Shown in pieces: positions 48,316 to 56,388 of a stretch of DNA of 64,000 bases. The translations under genes were made by a program, and so were the position numbers. The stretch is from an uncultured Massilia sp. (lineage in GTDB: Bacteria > Pseudomonadota > Gammaproteobacteria > Burkholderiales > Burkholderiaceae_D): the NCBI RefSeq assembly GCF_913773735.1, contig NZ_CAJYEB010000025.1, positions 124,001 to 188,000 of the forward strand. Direction: 5' to 3'. The stretch's first letter is position 1, and the number at the start of each line of letters is the position of its first letter. The notes beneath the pieces were generated by a model that worked only from the letters and a program-made list of their open reading frames with translations, ran no database searches and had not been told where the DNA came from.

Positions 48316-50190
48316 GTGAGCAGCGAAAGCAAACTTGTCGAACAAATCGCCTACGCGAAAATCCACCCGTCGATCGGCATCGCGCGGGTCGGCAATTCGA
48401 AGAAGGAAGACGGATTCTACGTCGGTCCCCAGGTAACCGAGCCGGCACCGAAGGCTGCCGATTTCTACCGGGACAAGGAAGGCGCACTCAAGCGCGAAGT
48501 GGCGGAATTCCGCATCTACGGCTACGACGCCCAGGGACGCGTGGTCTGCGAACTGGGCATGGAGCATGGCGTCGACATCGAATGGACGGTCGAGCTGGCC
48601 AACCACAAGGCGGCCTGGTACAACTTCGAGCTGGCGCTCGACATTCCCGAAGCGACCACCACGACGCCGTCCACCCGGCGCAATGCGAAAGTGCTGCTGC
48701 CGGAACGCGGCACGCTGTCGATCGTGCCCGGCCCGCGCAGCATCGGCGAACCGGGCGAGTCCGGCCCGGAATACCATTTCGACGGCGGCAGCTTCATGGG
48801 CATTCCCGTGCCGCTGGGCGAATTGCGCACCGATGCGCAGGGCCGCCTGCGGGTATTCGGCGGCTACGGCAAGTCGGCGTCGGTCGACGCCAGCGCCCCG
48901 ACCACGTTCGCCAACAACGACGGCTGGTACGACGATACCAGCGACGGCCCGGTGACCGCCCGCGTGCGCGTGGGCGGACGCGAACTGCGCGTCGCGCCGG
49001 CATGGGTGGTGGTGGCGCCGCCCAACTACGGACCGCAGCAGAAATCGGTGCGCACCATGTACGCCCTGATGACCGACGTCGCGATCCAGTCCGGACAACT
49101 GCCGGTGCCGACGCGGCCGTCCTTCAGGAACGACCTGCTGCCCATCTTCAAGGCCCTGTGCGACCTGCAGTGGATGAACGCCGGCTTCGCGGCCGCGTTC
49201 GGCCACGGCATGCCCCAGGATTTCCTGGCGCCGGACTACCTGCGCAAGCTCGCGCAGAAGGGCGACACGTACGCGCAGTTGCGCCGCACCGTCGCCAATG
49301 CGTTCCGCAATCCCCAGTACCAGGATGCGTCGATGAAGCCCTGGCCGTGGGTGTACGGCGATGCGATGGACGTGCCGATGCCGCCGATCCCGCGCGCCAT
49401 GAATGCGCTGACCACCACGCAGCTGGCCATGCTCGAGCGCTGGGCGCTGGGCGAGTTCATCGCCGACTACGATCCCGACGCCGGCGACGACGCACCCCGC
49501 GACATCGCCGCCGTGCCGCTGGAAGAACAACCGGCCATGCTGGACCGCGCCGCGCTGGAATTCTGCCTGGCCGATGCCTTCCACCCCGGCTGCGAGATGA
49601 CCTGGCCGGTGCGCCACGCCTCGATGTACAGCGAGCCCTATCGCTGGCGCCACCGCGCCGCCGACAATCCGGAGCCGGACTACGGCAAGACGCTGACGCC
49701 GGCGGAAGCCTGTTCGTTCGACGGGCCGCTGTACGGCCAGTTCGCGGGTTCGATCACGCGCTGGATGGCGATCCCCTGGCAGACCGACACCGCCAGCTGC
49801 CGCTCCGGCTACGACACACAGTACGATCCCTACCTGCCGACCTTCTGGCCGGCGCGGGTGCCGAACCAGGTGCTCAGCGCCGAGAACTACGCCAAGGTGA
49901 TGGACGAGGAGCTGCCGCGCGCCGAACGGCTGGCCGCGTTCAACGACCGCGCCGACTGGGACCGCACGCTCGGCCCCGGCTACATGCAGCAGCTGCAGGC
50001 GATGGTCAACCACTTCGACCGCCAGGGCATCGTCGTGGTCCGCGAGGGCATCGCCGACGACCCGGACTTCCCGCCCGTGATGCAGGTCGAGGATTGCGGC
50101 GGCCAGGCGTTCACCGACGACGAGCGCGCGGCCACCGACAGCCAGATGCGCCAGGTCGCGCGGCGCGGCACGCCGCATCGTCCGGAGTGA
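48316..50190 (+). CDS. lodA: LodA-like cysteine tryptophylquinone oxidase
   Basis: This 624-residue protein matches the LodA family of quinoprotein amino acid oxidases, which release hydrogen peroxide and ammonia. The N-terminal IAYAKIHPSIGIARVGNS is the family signature. The cofactor cysteine is likely Cys426 in HPGCEMTWP, and the partner tryptophan Trp511 in YLPTFWPARVP. No classical signal peptide is seen, as in other members. The GTG start at 48316 has GAAAGGG upstream. The stop overlaps the lodB-like gene. Known members oxidise lysine epsilon-amino groups or glycine; the substrate here cannot be told from the sequence. Confidence 0.92.
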   Translation: MSSESKLVEQIAYAKIHPSIGIARVGNSKKEDGFYVGPQVTEPAPKAADFYRDKEGALKREVAEFRIYGYDAQGRVVCELGMEHGVDIEWTVELANHKAAWYNFELALDIPEATTTTPSTRRNAKVLLPERGTLSIVPGPRSIGEPGESGPEYHFDGGSFMGIPVPLGELRTDAQGRLRVFGGYGKSASVDASAPTTFANNDGWYDDTSDGPVTARVRVGGRELRVAPAWVVVAPPNYGPQQKSVRTMYALMTDVAIQSGQLPVPTRPSFRNDLLPIFKALCDLQWMNAGFAAAFGHGMPQDFLAPDYLRKLAQKGDTYAQLRRTVANAFRNPQYQDASMKPWPWVYGDAMDVPMPPIPRAMNALTTTQLAMLERWALGEFIADYDPDAGDDAPRDIAAVPLEEQPAMLDRAALEFCLADAFHPGCEMTWPVRHASMYSEPYRWRHRAADNPEPDYGKTLTPAEACSFDGPLYGQFAGSITRWMAIPWQTDTASCRSGYDTQYDPYLPTFWPARVPNQVLSAENYAKVMDEELPRAERLAAFNDRADWDRTLGPGYMQQLQAMVNHFDRQGIVVVREGIADDPDFPPVMQVEDCGGQAFTDDERAATDSQMRQVARRGTPHRPE

Positions 50191-51368
50191 ACGTCCGTCC
50201 GCCACCGGACGCGGCGCAGGAGTGGGATGCGATCGTCGTGGGCGCCGGGCCGGCCGGCGCGGCGCTGGCGCGGCGCCTGCGCCCCCGCCATCGCGTGCTG
50301 CTGCTGGACCGTGCGCCGGCGCGGGCCGCCGCGGCGCCGCGCATCGGCGAGTCGCTCCCCGGGGCGGCCCGCGTGCTGCTGCAGCGCCTGGGCATCCACG
50401 ACGGCTTCCTCGCGCAGGGTCATGCACAGCGCGGCGCGGCCGTCTCGCAGTGGGAGCAGGACACGCCGGCGTGGTTCGACGGCGTGCGCGATCCCCACGG
50501 CCCGGGCTGGCACCTGGACCGTGCGCGCTTCGATGCCTTCCTGCGCGAGGCCGCTGTCGCGGCGGGCGCGGTGCTGGCGGGCGACGTGCGGCAATCGACC
50601 GTGGCGCACGACGGCGGGCGCTGGCGCGTCGACGTCGAGCGTCCCGGCCCCGATGGCGCGGCCCCCTCGCTGCACACCCACCGCGCGCCAATACTGGTCG
50701 ATGCCAGCGGGCGCAGCATGAGCGTGGCCCGCCAGCTCGGCCTGGCCCGGCACGGCCAGGACCGGCTGGTCTGCCTGTACGCGCACCTGCCGGCGGATGC
50801 AGGCGACCAAGACCAGCTGACCCGCATCTGCGCCGATACCAACGGCTGGTGGTACAGCGTGCGCGTGCCGTCCGGGCAGCGGGTGCTGGCCTTCCACCTC
50901 GACAGCGACGATCCCGACCTGAAGACGCTGCGCGACCCGGCGCGCCTGCTCGCCAGGGCGCAGCGCCACGCGCTGCTGGCCGGCATCCGGCCCGCGACGA
51001 CGGATTTTGCCGTCCACGCGCAACCGGCCGGCGGCGGCGGACTGGATCCCTCTGCCATTGCCGCCCTGCCCGCGGGCTTCTTCGCGGTCGGCGACGCCAT
51101 GCTGGCCTTCGACCCGGTGGCGTCGCAAGGGATGTTCAATGCGCTGGCGACGGCCGAGAGCGCCGCCCGGGCGATCGCCGCGACCCTCGGCGGCAGCGCG
51201 GATGCGAGGGCGCGGTATCTCGACGAGATGCGCGCGGTGCAGGCCCGCTATCGGCGGCATCTCGACGCGACCTACGCGGCCGTGCAACACCATGCGCACG
51301 AACCGTTCTGGCGGCGCCGCGGCGCCGACGCCGCCGCCCCGGTACTCAGTCCCTCGACGCCGGCGTGA
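50187..51368 (+). CDS. lodB: LodB-like flavoprotein for quinone cofactor maturation
   Basis: This 393-residue FAD-dependent protein starts from a GTG that overlaps the lodA stop as GTGA. It has the FAD motif IVVGAGPAGAALA at about 16-28, the RIGESLPGAARVLL motif seen in tryptophan-halogenase-like and LodB flavoproteins, and FFAVGDAMLAFDPVASQGM for FAD near the end. LodB proteins are required to make the cysteine tryptophylquinone of their cognate LodA. Direct overlap with lodA makes that role very likely. The 3' end overlaps the convergent exported-protein gene by 23 bp. Confidence 0.9.
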   Translation: MNVRPPPDAAQEWDAIVVGAGPAGAALARRLRPRHRVLLLDRAPARAAAAPRIGESLPGAARVLLQRLGIHDGFLAQGHAQRGAAVSQWEQDTPAWFDGVRDPHGPGWHLDRARFDAFLREAAVAAGAVLAGDVRQSTVAHDGGRWRVDVERPGPDGAAPSLHTHRAPILVDASGRSMSVARQLGLARHGQDRLVCLYAHLPADAGDQDQLTRICADTNGWWYSVRVPSGQRVLAFHLDSDDPDLKTLRDPARLLARAQRHALLAGIRPATTDFAVHAQPAGGGGLDPSAIAALPAGFFAVGDAMLAFDPVASQGMFNALATAESAARAIAATLGGSADARARYLDEMRAVQARYRRHLDATYAAVQHHAHEPFWRRRGADAAAPVLSPSTPA

Positions 51369-52080
51369 TCGACTTGCTGACCTTGCCCTGCTCGTCCAGC
51401 ATGCGGATCTCCGCCTTGCCGTCGGCCGACACCAGCAGCATCATGCGGGTGCGTCCGCGCGCATCCTTCAATTGCAGGGCCGAGCCCTTGTCGCCGGTAT
51501 TGCCGAGCCAGATGCGGTTCTGGCTCAGGCGCCCCGCCTCGGCCAGCTTGTTCCAGTAGGCCTGCTGCCCGTCCTGCGGCAGCGCGCCGCTTTCTTCGCC
51601 GAAGCGGCGGATGTCGTCCATCGACGTCACCGCGAAGCTCGGCACGTCGTTGATGCGGATGCCAGTCATCTGGTGGCCGGCGCCGTCGTTGTTGATCAGC
51701 TGGAGCGCCTGGTCCTGGCGGAAGCGGTCGAAAGTCAGCGACAGGCCGGATTCGATCCTGCCGTCCGCGCCGATGCTGCCTTTCTGGATCAGGCCGCCGT
51801 TTTCCGTGCCCTCCTCGTTGATGAACAACATGCCGGCGAAGGAATCGCGGTCGGGACGCGCCCGTTCCTTGCCCTGCTGGAAATCGCCGGGGAAGCGGGC
51901 CTTGCTGGACAGGATGATGCGTTTGGTGCCGTCCGGCTCGACGATGTTGATGCGGCCGACGGTGATCTCGTCGAAGGTCTCGTGGCGCGCGGGACTCTTG
52001 GCGCCCGTCAGGACGAGAACGGCGGCGAGCGCGGCGGCCATGGTGGTGGCGCCGGCGCAGAAGGTGCGGAACTGGGACAT
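51346..52080 (-). CDS. exported or membrane-anchored protein of unknown function
   Basis: This 244-residue protein has an N-terminal hydrophobic segment (about 8-26) and then a family-typical stretch, VGRINIVEPDGTKRIILSSK, followed by ARFPGDFQQG. Similar proteins are common in Proteobacteria and have no known role. The core repeats short beta segments such as SGLSLTFDRF and NRIWLGNTG. It lies 22 bp downstream of the membrane XRE regulator gene, on the same strand, and the two are likely an operon. It converges on lodB with a 23-bp overlap. Confidence 0.75.
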   Translation of the reverse strand: MSQFRTFCAGATTMAAALAAVLVLTGAKSPARHETFDEITVGRINIVEPDGTKRIILSSKARFPGDFQQGKERARPDRDSFAGMLFINEEGTENGGLIQKGSIGADGRIESGLSLTFDRFRQDQALQLINNDGAGHQMTGIRINDVPSFAVTSMDDIRRFGEESGALPQDGQQAYWNKLAEAGRLSQNRIWLGNTGDKGSALQLKDARGRTRMMLLVSADGKAEIRMLDEQGKVSKSITPASRD

Positions 52081-52102
52081 GGTCTTCCTTTCGGGTGATG
52101 GA

Positions 52103-52849
52103 TCAACGGCGCCTGGTTTTCATGCGGCGCAGCCGCCATTCGATGAACAGGCCGACGAACCCGGAAAACAGCACGATCGCGCCGACGTATTGCAGGATGC
52201 GGTTGCCGGACGCCTGCTGGATTTCCGTGTGCACCAGGTCGTAGCGCCGGTGCCCGCCCTCCACGGCTTCGACATAGGTCGTGCCGCGGCTCGCCGGCCA
52301 TTCCACGACCGCCGGCCGGTCGCGGTTCGTCTGGAACGCCTCGACTTCCTTCGCCATCTCTTCCGGCGTGATGGTCTTGGCCATCATCCGGTTGGCCAGG
52401 ATTTCGCGGTACTTGCCGAAGATGTTTTCCGCCTCGCCGGGGCGCACGACGCCGGGCGACTGGTAGCGGTACAGCCTGTTGGAAAAGAAGATACCGTCGT
52501 TCGCCGCCAGCATCAGCGCGAAGCCGACGATCCAGGCCAGCGCCGAACCGTACAGCCAGCGCCGGGTATCGCCGGCCTGCGCCGCCGCCACGTCGTTGCT
52601 GAATCGGGCAACCGCCGGGATGTGGCGCAAGGTCGTGGCCAGCGCGTCGTCGCCGACGTCCTTCAGGAAGGTCGCCTCGTCCATCCCGAGCCCCGCCAGG
52701 ATGGTCGAGAACATCTCCGCCGACGGCACCGATTTGTCGTTTTCCAGCTTGGACAGGTAGGACTGTTCGATGCCCGCCAGTTGCGCGAGCTGCGGCTGGG
52801 TGAGTCCTTTATCGGTCCTGGCCTGCTTGAGTCGTTCGCCAAAAGTCAT
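52103..52849 (-). CDS. membrane-anchored XRE-family regulator
   Basis: This 248-residue protein starts with an XRE helix-turn-helix (FGERLKQARTDKGLTQPQLA, then IEQSYLSKLEND) and continues with a membrane span at about 97-115. A polar domain of about 105 residues follows, presumably periplasmic, then a second span at about 219-237 and a basic end (RRMKTRRR). The layout suggests that a periplasmic domain signals to a DNA-binding domain across the membrane. The downstream gene encodes an exported protein that may be its ligand or target. The start codon has AAAGGTT upstream. Confidence 0.8.
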   Translation of the reverse strand: MTFGERLKQARTDKGLTQPQLAQLAGIEQSYLSKLENDKSVPSAEMFSTILAGLGMDEATFLKDVGDDALATTLRHIPAVARFSNDVAAAQAGDTRRWLYGSALAWIVGFALMLAANDGIFFSNRLYRYQSPGVVRPGEAENIFGKYREILANRMMAKTITPEEMAKEVEAFQTNRDRPAVVEWPASRGTTYVEAVEGGHRRYDLVHTEIQQASGNRILQYVGAIVLFSGFVGLFIEWRLRRMKTRRR

Positions 52850-53077
52850 CGCAACCTTTCCTGGATGTCATGGAAAAGTCGTATTCTTGGCGATTCATGC
52901 AAGACTTGAAAGATGAATATGCGCGAATATCGATGAATTTTAGAGAAATCTGTTATCGCCTATTGCCGCAGCACATGGCAATCATCGCTCGCCAACACGG
53001 AATCCTTCGTATTATACTTTCCACAACGCAAACAATGCGGTGCCCTCCCGGCCCGCGCAACCGGAAGCCGACCCTCG

Positions 53078-53275
53078 ATGCGACTCATCATTGCCCTGAT
53101 CCTGCCCTGGCTGACCTTCTTCACGATCGGCCGTCCGCTGGCCGGCATCATTTGCCTGATCCTCCAGGTCACCCTGATCGGCTGGCTGCCCGCCACGATC
53201 TGGGCGGTCTACTCCCTCAGCCAGTTCAAGACCGACCAGAAGATCGAACGGGCGATGCGCGGGCGCGGGGTCTGA
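53078..53275 (+). CDS. YqaE/Pmp3-family membrane protein
   Basis: This 65-residue protein has two membrane segments and the Pmp3 pattern LPWLTFFTIGRPLAGI followed by GWLPATIWAVYSL. Pmp3/YqaE proteins are small stress-induced membrane proteins; yeast Pmp3 affects membrane potential. A basic tail (MRGRG) follows. It converges on mrpG with a gap of only four bases. The 228 bp upstream shows no further gene. Confidence 0.8.
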   Translation: MRLIIALILPWLTFFTIGRPLAGIICLILQVTLIGWLPATIWAVYSLSQFKTDQKIERAMRGRGV

Positions 53276-53279
53276 CCCG

Positions 53280-53654
53280 CTACTCGTCGCCGGGCAGGCG
53301 GTAGACCTTCCCGGCCGTCACGCCCGATTCGCGCCGGCCAGCGCGCAGGTCGCGGTACACCGCCGCGCGCATGATCAGCATCGACACCACCGGCGCCGTC
53401 AGCATGATGAAGGCAGCGATGATCAGCTCGTGCACGACCAGGCGCGATTGCGAGGCCGTGAAGTACACCATCGAGGCCAGCAGGATGCTGCCGGTGCCCA
53501 GCGTGATCGTGATCGCCGGACCGTGGATGCGCTGGTAGAAGGTGCGCAGGCGCAGCAGGCCCAGCGCGCCCAGCAGCACGACGCTCGCGCCCAGCACCAG
53601 CAGCAGCGCGACGATGGCGGCGGCCCAGTCGGGGATGGTGTCCAGCGTGCTCAT
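53280..53654 (-). CDS. mrpG: Mrp antiporter subunit G
   Basis: This 124-residue protein has three membrane segments, with LRTFYQRIHGPAITITLGTG diagnostic of the MnhG/PhaG family. It is the last subunit of the Mrp complex. The ATG overlaps the mrpF stop by four bases (ATGA), which fixes the start. A polar tail (RRESGVTAGK) follows the last span. The complex exchanges Na+ or K+ for protons and supports pH and salt tolerance. Confidence 0.92.
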   Translation of the reverse strand: MSTLDTIPDWAAAIVALLLVLGASVVLLGALGLLRLRTFYQRIHGPAITITLGTGSILLASMVYFTASQSRLVVHELIIAAFIMLTAPVVSMLIMRAAVYRDLRAGRRESGVTAGKVYRLPGDE

Positions 53655-53929
53655 TCGATGATCTCCCCGCGCATCAGGAACTTCGCCAGCGCGACCGTCG
53701 ACACGAAACCCAGCAGCGCGATCAGCATCGCCGCCTCGAAGTACACCTGGCTGCTGGAGCAGATGCCCAGCACCAGGGCCAGCACCATGCCGGACATCCA
53801 CAGCGTGTCCAGCGCCAGCACGCGGTCGTGGGCCGAGGGTCCCATCAGCAGGCGCGCGGTGCACAGCAGCATGGCCACGAGCACGCACCCGAGCGCGTAC
53901 ACGGCCGCCAGTTCAAGCAAGGTCGACAC
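53651..53929 (-). CDS. mrpF: Mrp antiporter subunit F
   Basis: This 92-residue three-span protein has the MnhF pattern LLMGPSAHDRVLALDTLW followed by YFEAAMLIALLGFVSTVALAKFL. The start is taken as the GTG at 53929, with GGAGGGAA at a proper distance; this overlaps the mrpE end by 17 bp. A TTG at 53947 is possible but less well placed. The MrpF subunit is needed for an active antiporter. Confidence 0.9.
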   Translation of the reverse strand: MSTLLELAAVYALGCVLVAMLLCTARLLMGPSAHDRVLALDTLWMSGMVLALVLGICSSSQVYFEAAMLIALLGFVSTVALAKFLMRGEIIE

Positions 53930-54428
53930 GATTTCCCTCCGCTTCAAAGATCTCGATCAGGGGCCGCTCGTAGCGGGTCTGGATGATCCCGACCCAGGCG
54001 TCGGCGTCGTGCAGGTCGAACACGTGCAGCACCAGTTCGTGGTCGTCCGCCAGGATCTCGACCCACACCGTGCCCGGCGTCAGGTTGATCAGGCAGGACA
54101 GCACGGCCAGCCCGTAGGGGTCGCGCAGCGTCAGCGGGACCCGGATGAACTGCGAATCGACCTTGGCGTAGTCGGCGAACAGGATCACGCGGCAGACGTC
54201 GAAGCAGGAACGCACGATCTCGAACGCGGCCATCGCCAGCAGGCGCGCCAGCACGCGCGCCCGGCGCAGGCGCGGATAGCCCTGCGGCTGCAGGCCGCGC
54301 GCCAGCAGCGGCGCGGCGATGCCGACGGCGGCGCCCAGCAGCACGTGGGCCGGCGCGAGCGTCTGGTTGAGCAGCAGCCACAGCACGCACAAACCGAGCG
54401 ACACGAATGGATACGGCAGCCAGCTCAT
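53913..54428 (-). CDS. mrpE: Mrp antiporter subunit E
   Basis: This 171-residue protein has two or three N-terminal spans and the MnhE signature INLTPGTVWVEILADDHELVLHV. The ATG overlaps the mrpD stop as ATGA. MrpE is not catalytic but is needed for full assembly in other bacteria. Length is normal. Confidence 0.92.
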   Translation of the reverse strand: MSWLPYPFVSLGLCVLWLLLNQTLAPAHVLLGAAVGIAAPLLARGLQPQGYPRLRRARVLARLLAMAAFEIVRSCFDVCRVILFADYAKVDSQFIRVPLTLRDPYGLAVLSCLINLTPGTVWVEILADDHELVLHVFDLHDADAWVGIIQTRYERPLIEIFEAEGNRVDLA

Positions 54429-56047
54429 CGGGCGTCCTCCCGCGCCGGCGCTGCCACGACCGGCGCGTGCAGCACCCGCGCCACGTAGTCGCCCGGCCGG
54501 TGGATGCCGGCGCTGGCCCGGCCCAGGAAGGCGAAGATCGGGCTGGCCTGCACCGTCATGAACACGCTCAGCCCGACCAGGAAGGCCACCGGCACCACCT
54601 CCGAGCGGTGCAGCCGCGGCGCGCCGCCGCCGCTGGCCCAGAAGGTGCGCACGCCGAAGCGCATCATCGACAGCACGGCCACCAGGCCGGATGCGATCAC
54701 CAGCGCCATCAGCACCCAGCCGGCCGTGCGCACCGGCGCGCCGCCGCCGGGGTTGAGCAGCGCGTGGAACAGGCCGAACTTGGCCACGAAGCCCGACAGC
54801 GGCGGCAGGCCGGCGATCGTCAGCGCGCAGGCCAGGAAGGACAGCGACAGGAAGGCCATGGCGGCCGGGATGCCGCGCCCGACCGGCTCCACCGGCGCGT
54901 CCTCGACGGCCCACGCCTCCATGGTCACGGCCAGCACGGCGCTGCCCGGGGTGCGGATGCGGTCGATCAGTTCGATCAGCAGCAGGAACGCGGCGATCGC
55001 CAGCGTCGAGCCGACCAGGTAGTACAGCGCGGCCGTCACCAGCGAGGCCTGGCCGTAGCCGACCGCCGCCAGCAGCGTGCCGGACGACACCGTCGCCGCG
55101 TAGCCGGCCATGCGTCCGGCGCCGTCGCTGGCCAGCATGCCGGCCGTGCCGAACACGATGGTGACCATGCCGCCCCACAGCAGCGCGTCGTAGCCGAAGC
55201 CGCCCAGTATCCCGTTCCCGGGCGCGAACAGCAGCAGCCACAGGCGCAGGATCGCGTAGGTCCCGACCTTGGTCATCAGCACCAGCAGCGCCGCCACCGG
55301 CGGCGAGGCGGCGGCGTAGGTGGTCGGCAGCCAGAAGCCCAGCGGCCACATGGCGCTCTTGATCAGGAACGCCAGCGCCAGTACCGCCGCGCCGATCTTC
55401 AGCAGGCCGGCGTCGTGCGCCGGCAGCGTCGCGATGCGCGCGGCCAGGTCGGCCATGTTCAGGGTGCCGGCGGTCGCGTAGATCAGCGCGGTCCCGAGCA
55501 GGAACAGCAGCGAGGCCGCCAGGTTGACGGCGATGTACTGCAGGCTCGCGCGCAGGCGCTCGGCGTTGTAGCCGTGCAGGACCAGGCCGTAGGAGGCGGC
55601 CAGCATCACCTCGAAGAACACGAACAGGTTGAACAGGTCGTGCGTGAGGAAGGCGCCGTTGATGCCCATCAGCAGGAACTGGAACAACGTGTGGAAGTGC
55701 ACGCCGATGCGGCTCCAGCGCATCATCGCGAAGTGCAGCGCGGCCAGGCCCAGTAGGGCCGTCAGCAGCAGCAGCAGCGCCGCCAGCCGGTCCGCCACCA
55801 GCGCGATGCCGAACGGCGCCGCCCAGTCGGCGGCCACGTAGACGCCGATGCCATCCTGCCAGTAGCCGCCGTCGGTCATGGCGATCAGCACCAGCGACGT
55901 CGCCAGCATGCCCAGCACCGAGGCATAGCCGAGCGCGAACTTGAGGCCGTGGCGGCCCTGGGTCAGCGGCGCCAGCACTGCGCCGCACAGCAGCGGCAGC
56001 AGGATCGGGACGAGCAGCAGGTGCTGCATCCAGGGCAGCGCCGTCAT
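54425..56047 (-). CDS. mrpD: Mrp antiporter subunit D
   Basis: This 540-residue protein with about 14 spans belongs to the proton-translocating NuoM/NuoN-like family. Conserved parts include LKIGAAVLALAFLIKSAMWPLGFWLPTTY, with the key lysine in LIKSAMWP, and AALLVLMTKVGTYAILR. A conserved acidic residue in the NLFVFFEVMLAASYGL segment (Glu) is the other expected proton-path residue. The ATG overlaps mrpC by four bases. Confidence 0.94.
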   Translation of the reverse strand: MTALPWMQHLLLVPILLPLLCGAVLAPLTQGRHGLKFALGYASVLGMLATSLVLIAMTDGGYWQDGIGVYVAADWAAPFGIALVADRLAALLLLLTALLGLAALHFAMMRWSRIGVHFHTLFQFLLMGINGAFLTHDLFNLFVFFEVMLAASYGLVLHGYNAERLRASLQYIAVNLAASLLFLLGTALIYATAGTLNMADLAARIATLPAHDAGLLKIGAAVLALAFLIKSAMWPLGFWLPTTYAAASPPVAALLVLMTKVGTYAILRLWLLLFAPGNGILGGFGYDALLWGGMVTIVFGTAGMLASDGAGRMAGYAATVSSGTLLAAVGYGQASLVTAALYYLVGSTLAIAAFLLLIELIDRIRTPGSAVLAVTMEAWAVEDAPVEPVGRGIPAAMAFLSLSFLACALTIAGLPPLSGFVAKFGLFHALLNPGGGAPVRTAGWVLMALVIASGLVAVLSMMRFGVRTFWASGGGAPRLHRSEVVPVAFLVGLSVFMTVQASPIFAFLGRASAGIHRPGDYVARVLHAPVVAAPAREDAR

Positions 56048-56388
56048 GCCTCGGGCTCCCTGCCGTCGACGTGGTCGGTGCCGGTCAGGCCGCGCGCGCC
56101 GATCATCACCACCAGGTACAGCGCCGTCGTGGCGAAGCCGATCACGATGGCCGTCAGCACCAGCGCCTGCGGCAGCGGGTCGGCCAGCAGCGCCGGGTCG
56201 GGCGGCGTGCCGGCGGGCGTGAGCGGCACGCGGTCGACCCACAGCCGGCCCATGACGAAGATGAACAGGTTGACGGCGTAGGACATCAGCATCAGCCCGA
56301 TCAGCACCTGGAAGGTGCGCGGGCGCAGCACCAGCCAGATGCCGGAGCCGAACACGATGCCGATGGCGATGGCGATCACGAGTTCCAT
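56044..56388 (-). CDS. mrpC: Mrp antiporter subunit C
   Basis: This 114-residue protein is a NuoK-like three-span subunit, with the family segment QVLIGLMLMSYAVNLFIFVMG and DPLPQALVLTAIVIGFATTA. It starts at the ATG that shares one base with the mrpA stop and ends in an ATGA overlap with mrpD. MrpC links the A/B and D parts of the complex. Confidence 0.94.
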   Translation of the reverse strand: MELVIAIAIGIVFGSGIWLVLRPRTFQVLIGLMLMSYAVNLFIFVMGRLWVDRVPLTPAGTPPDPALLADPLPQALVLTAIVIGFATTALYLVVMIGARGLTGTDHVDGREPEA

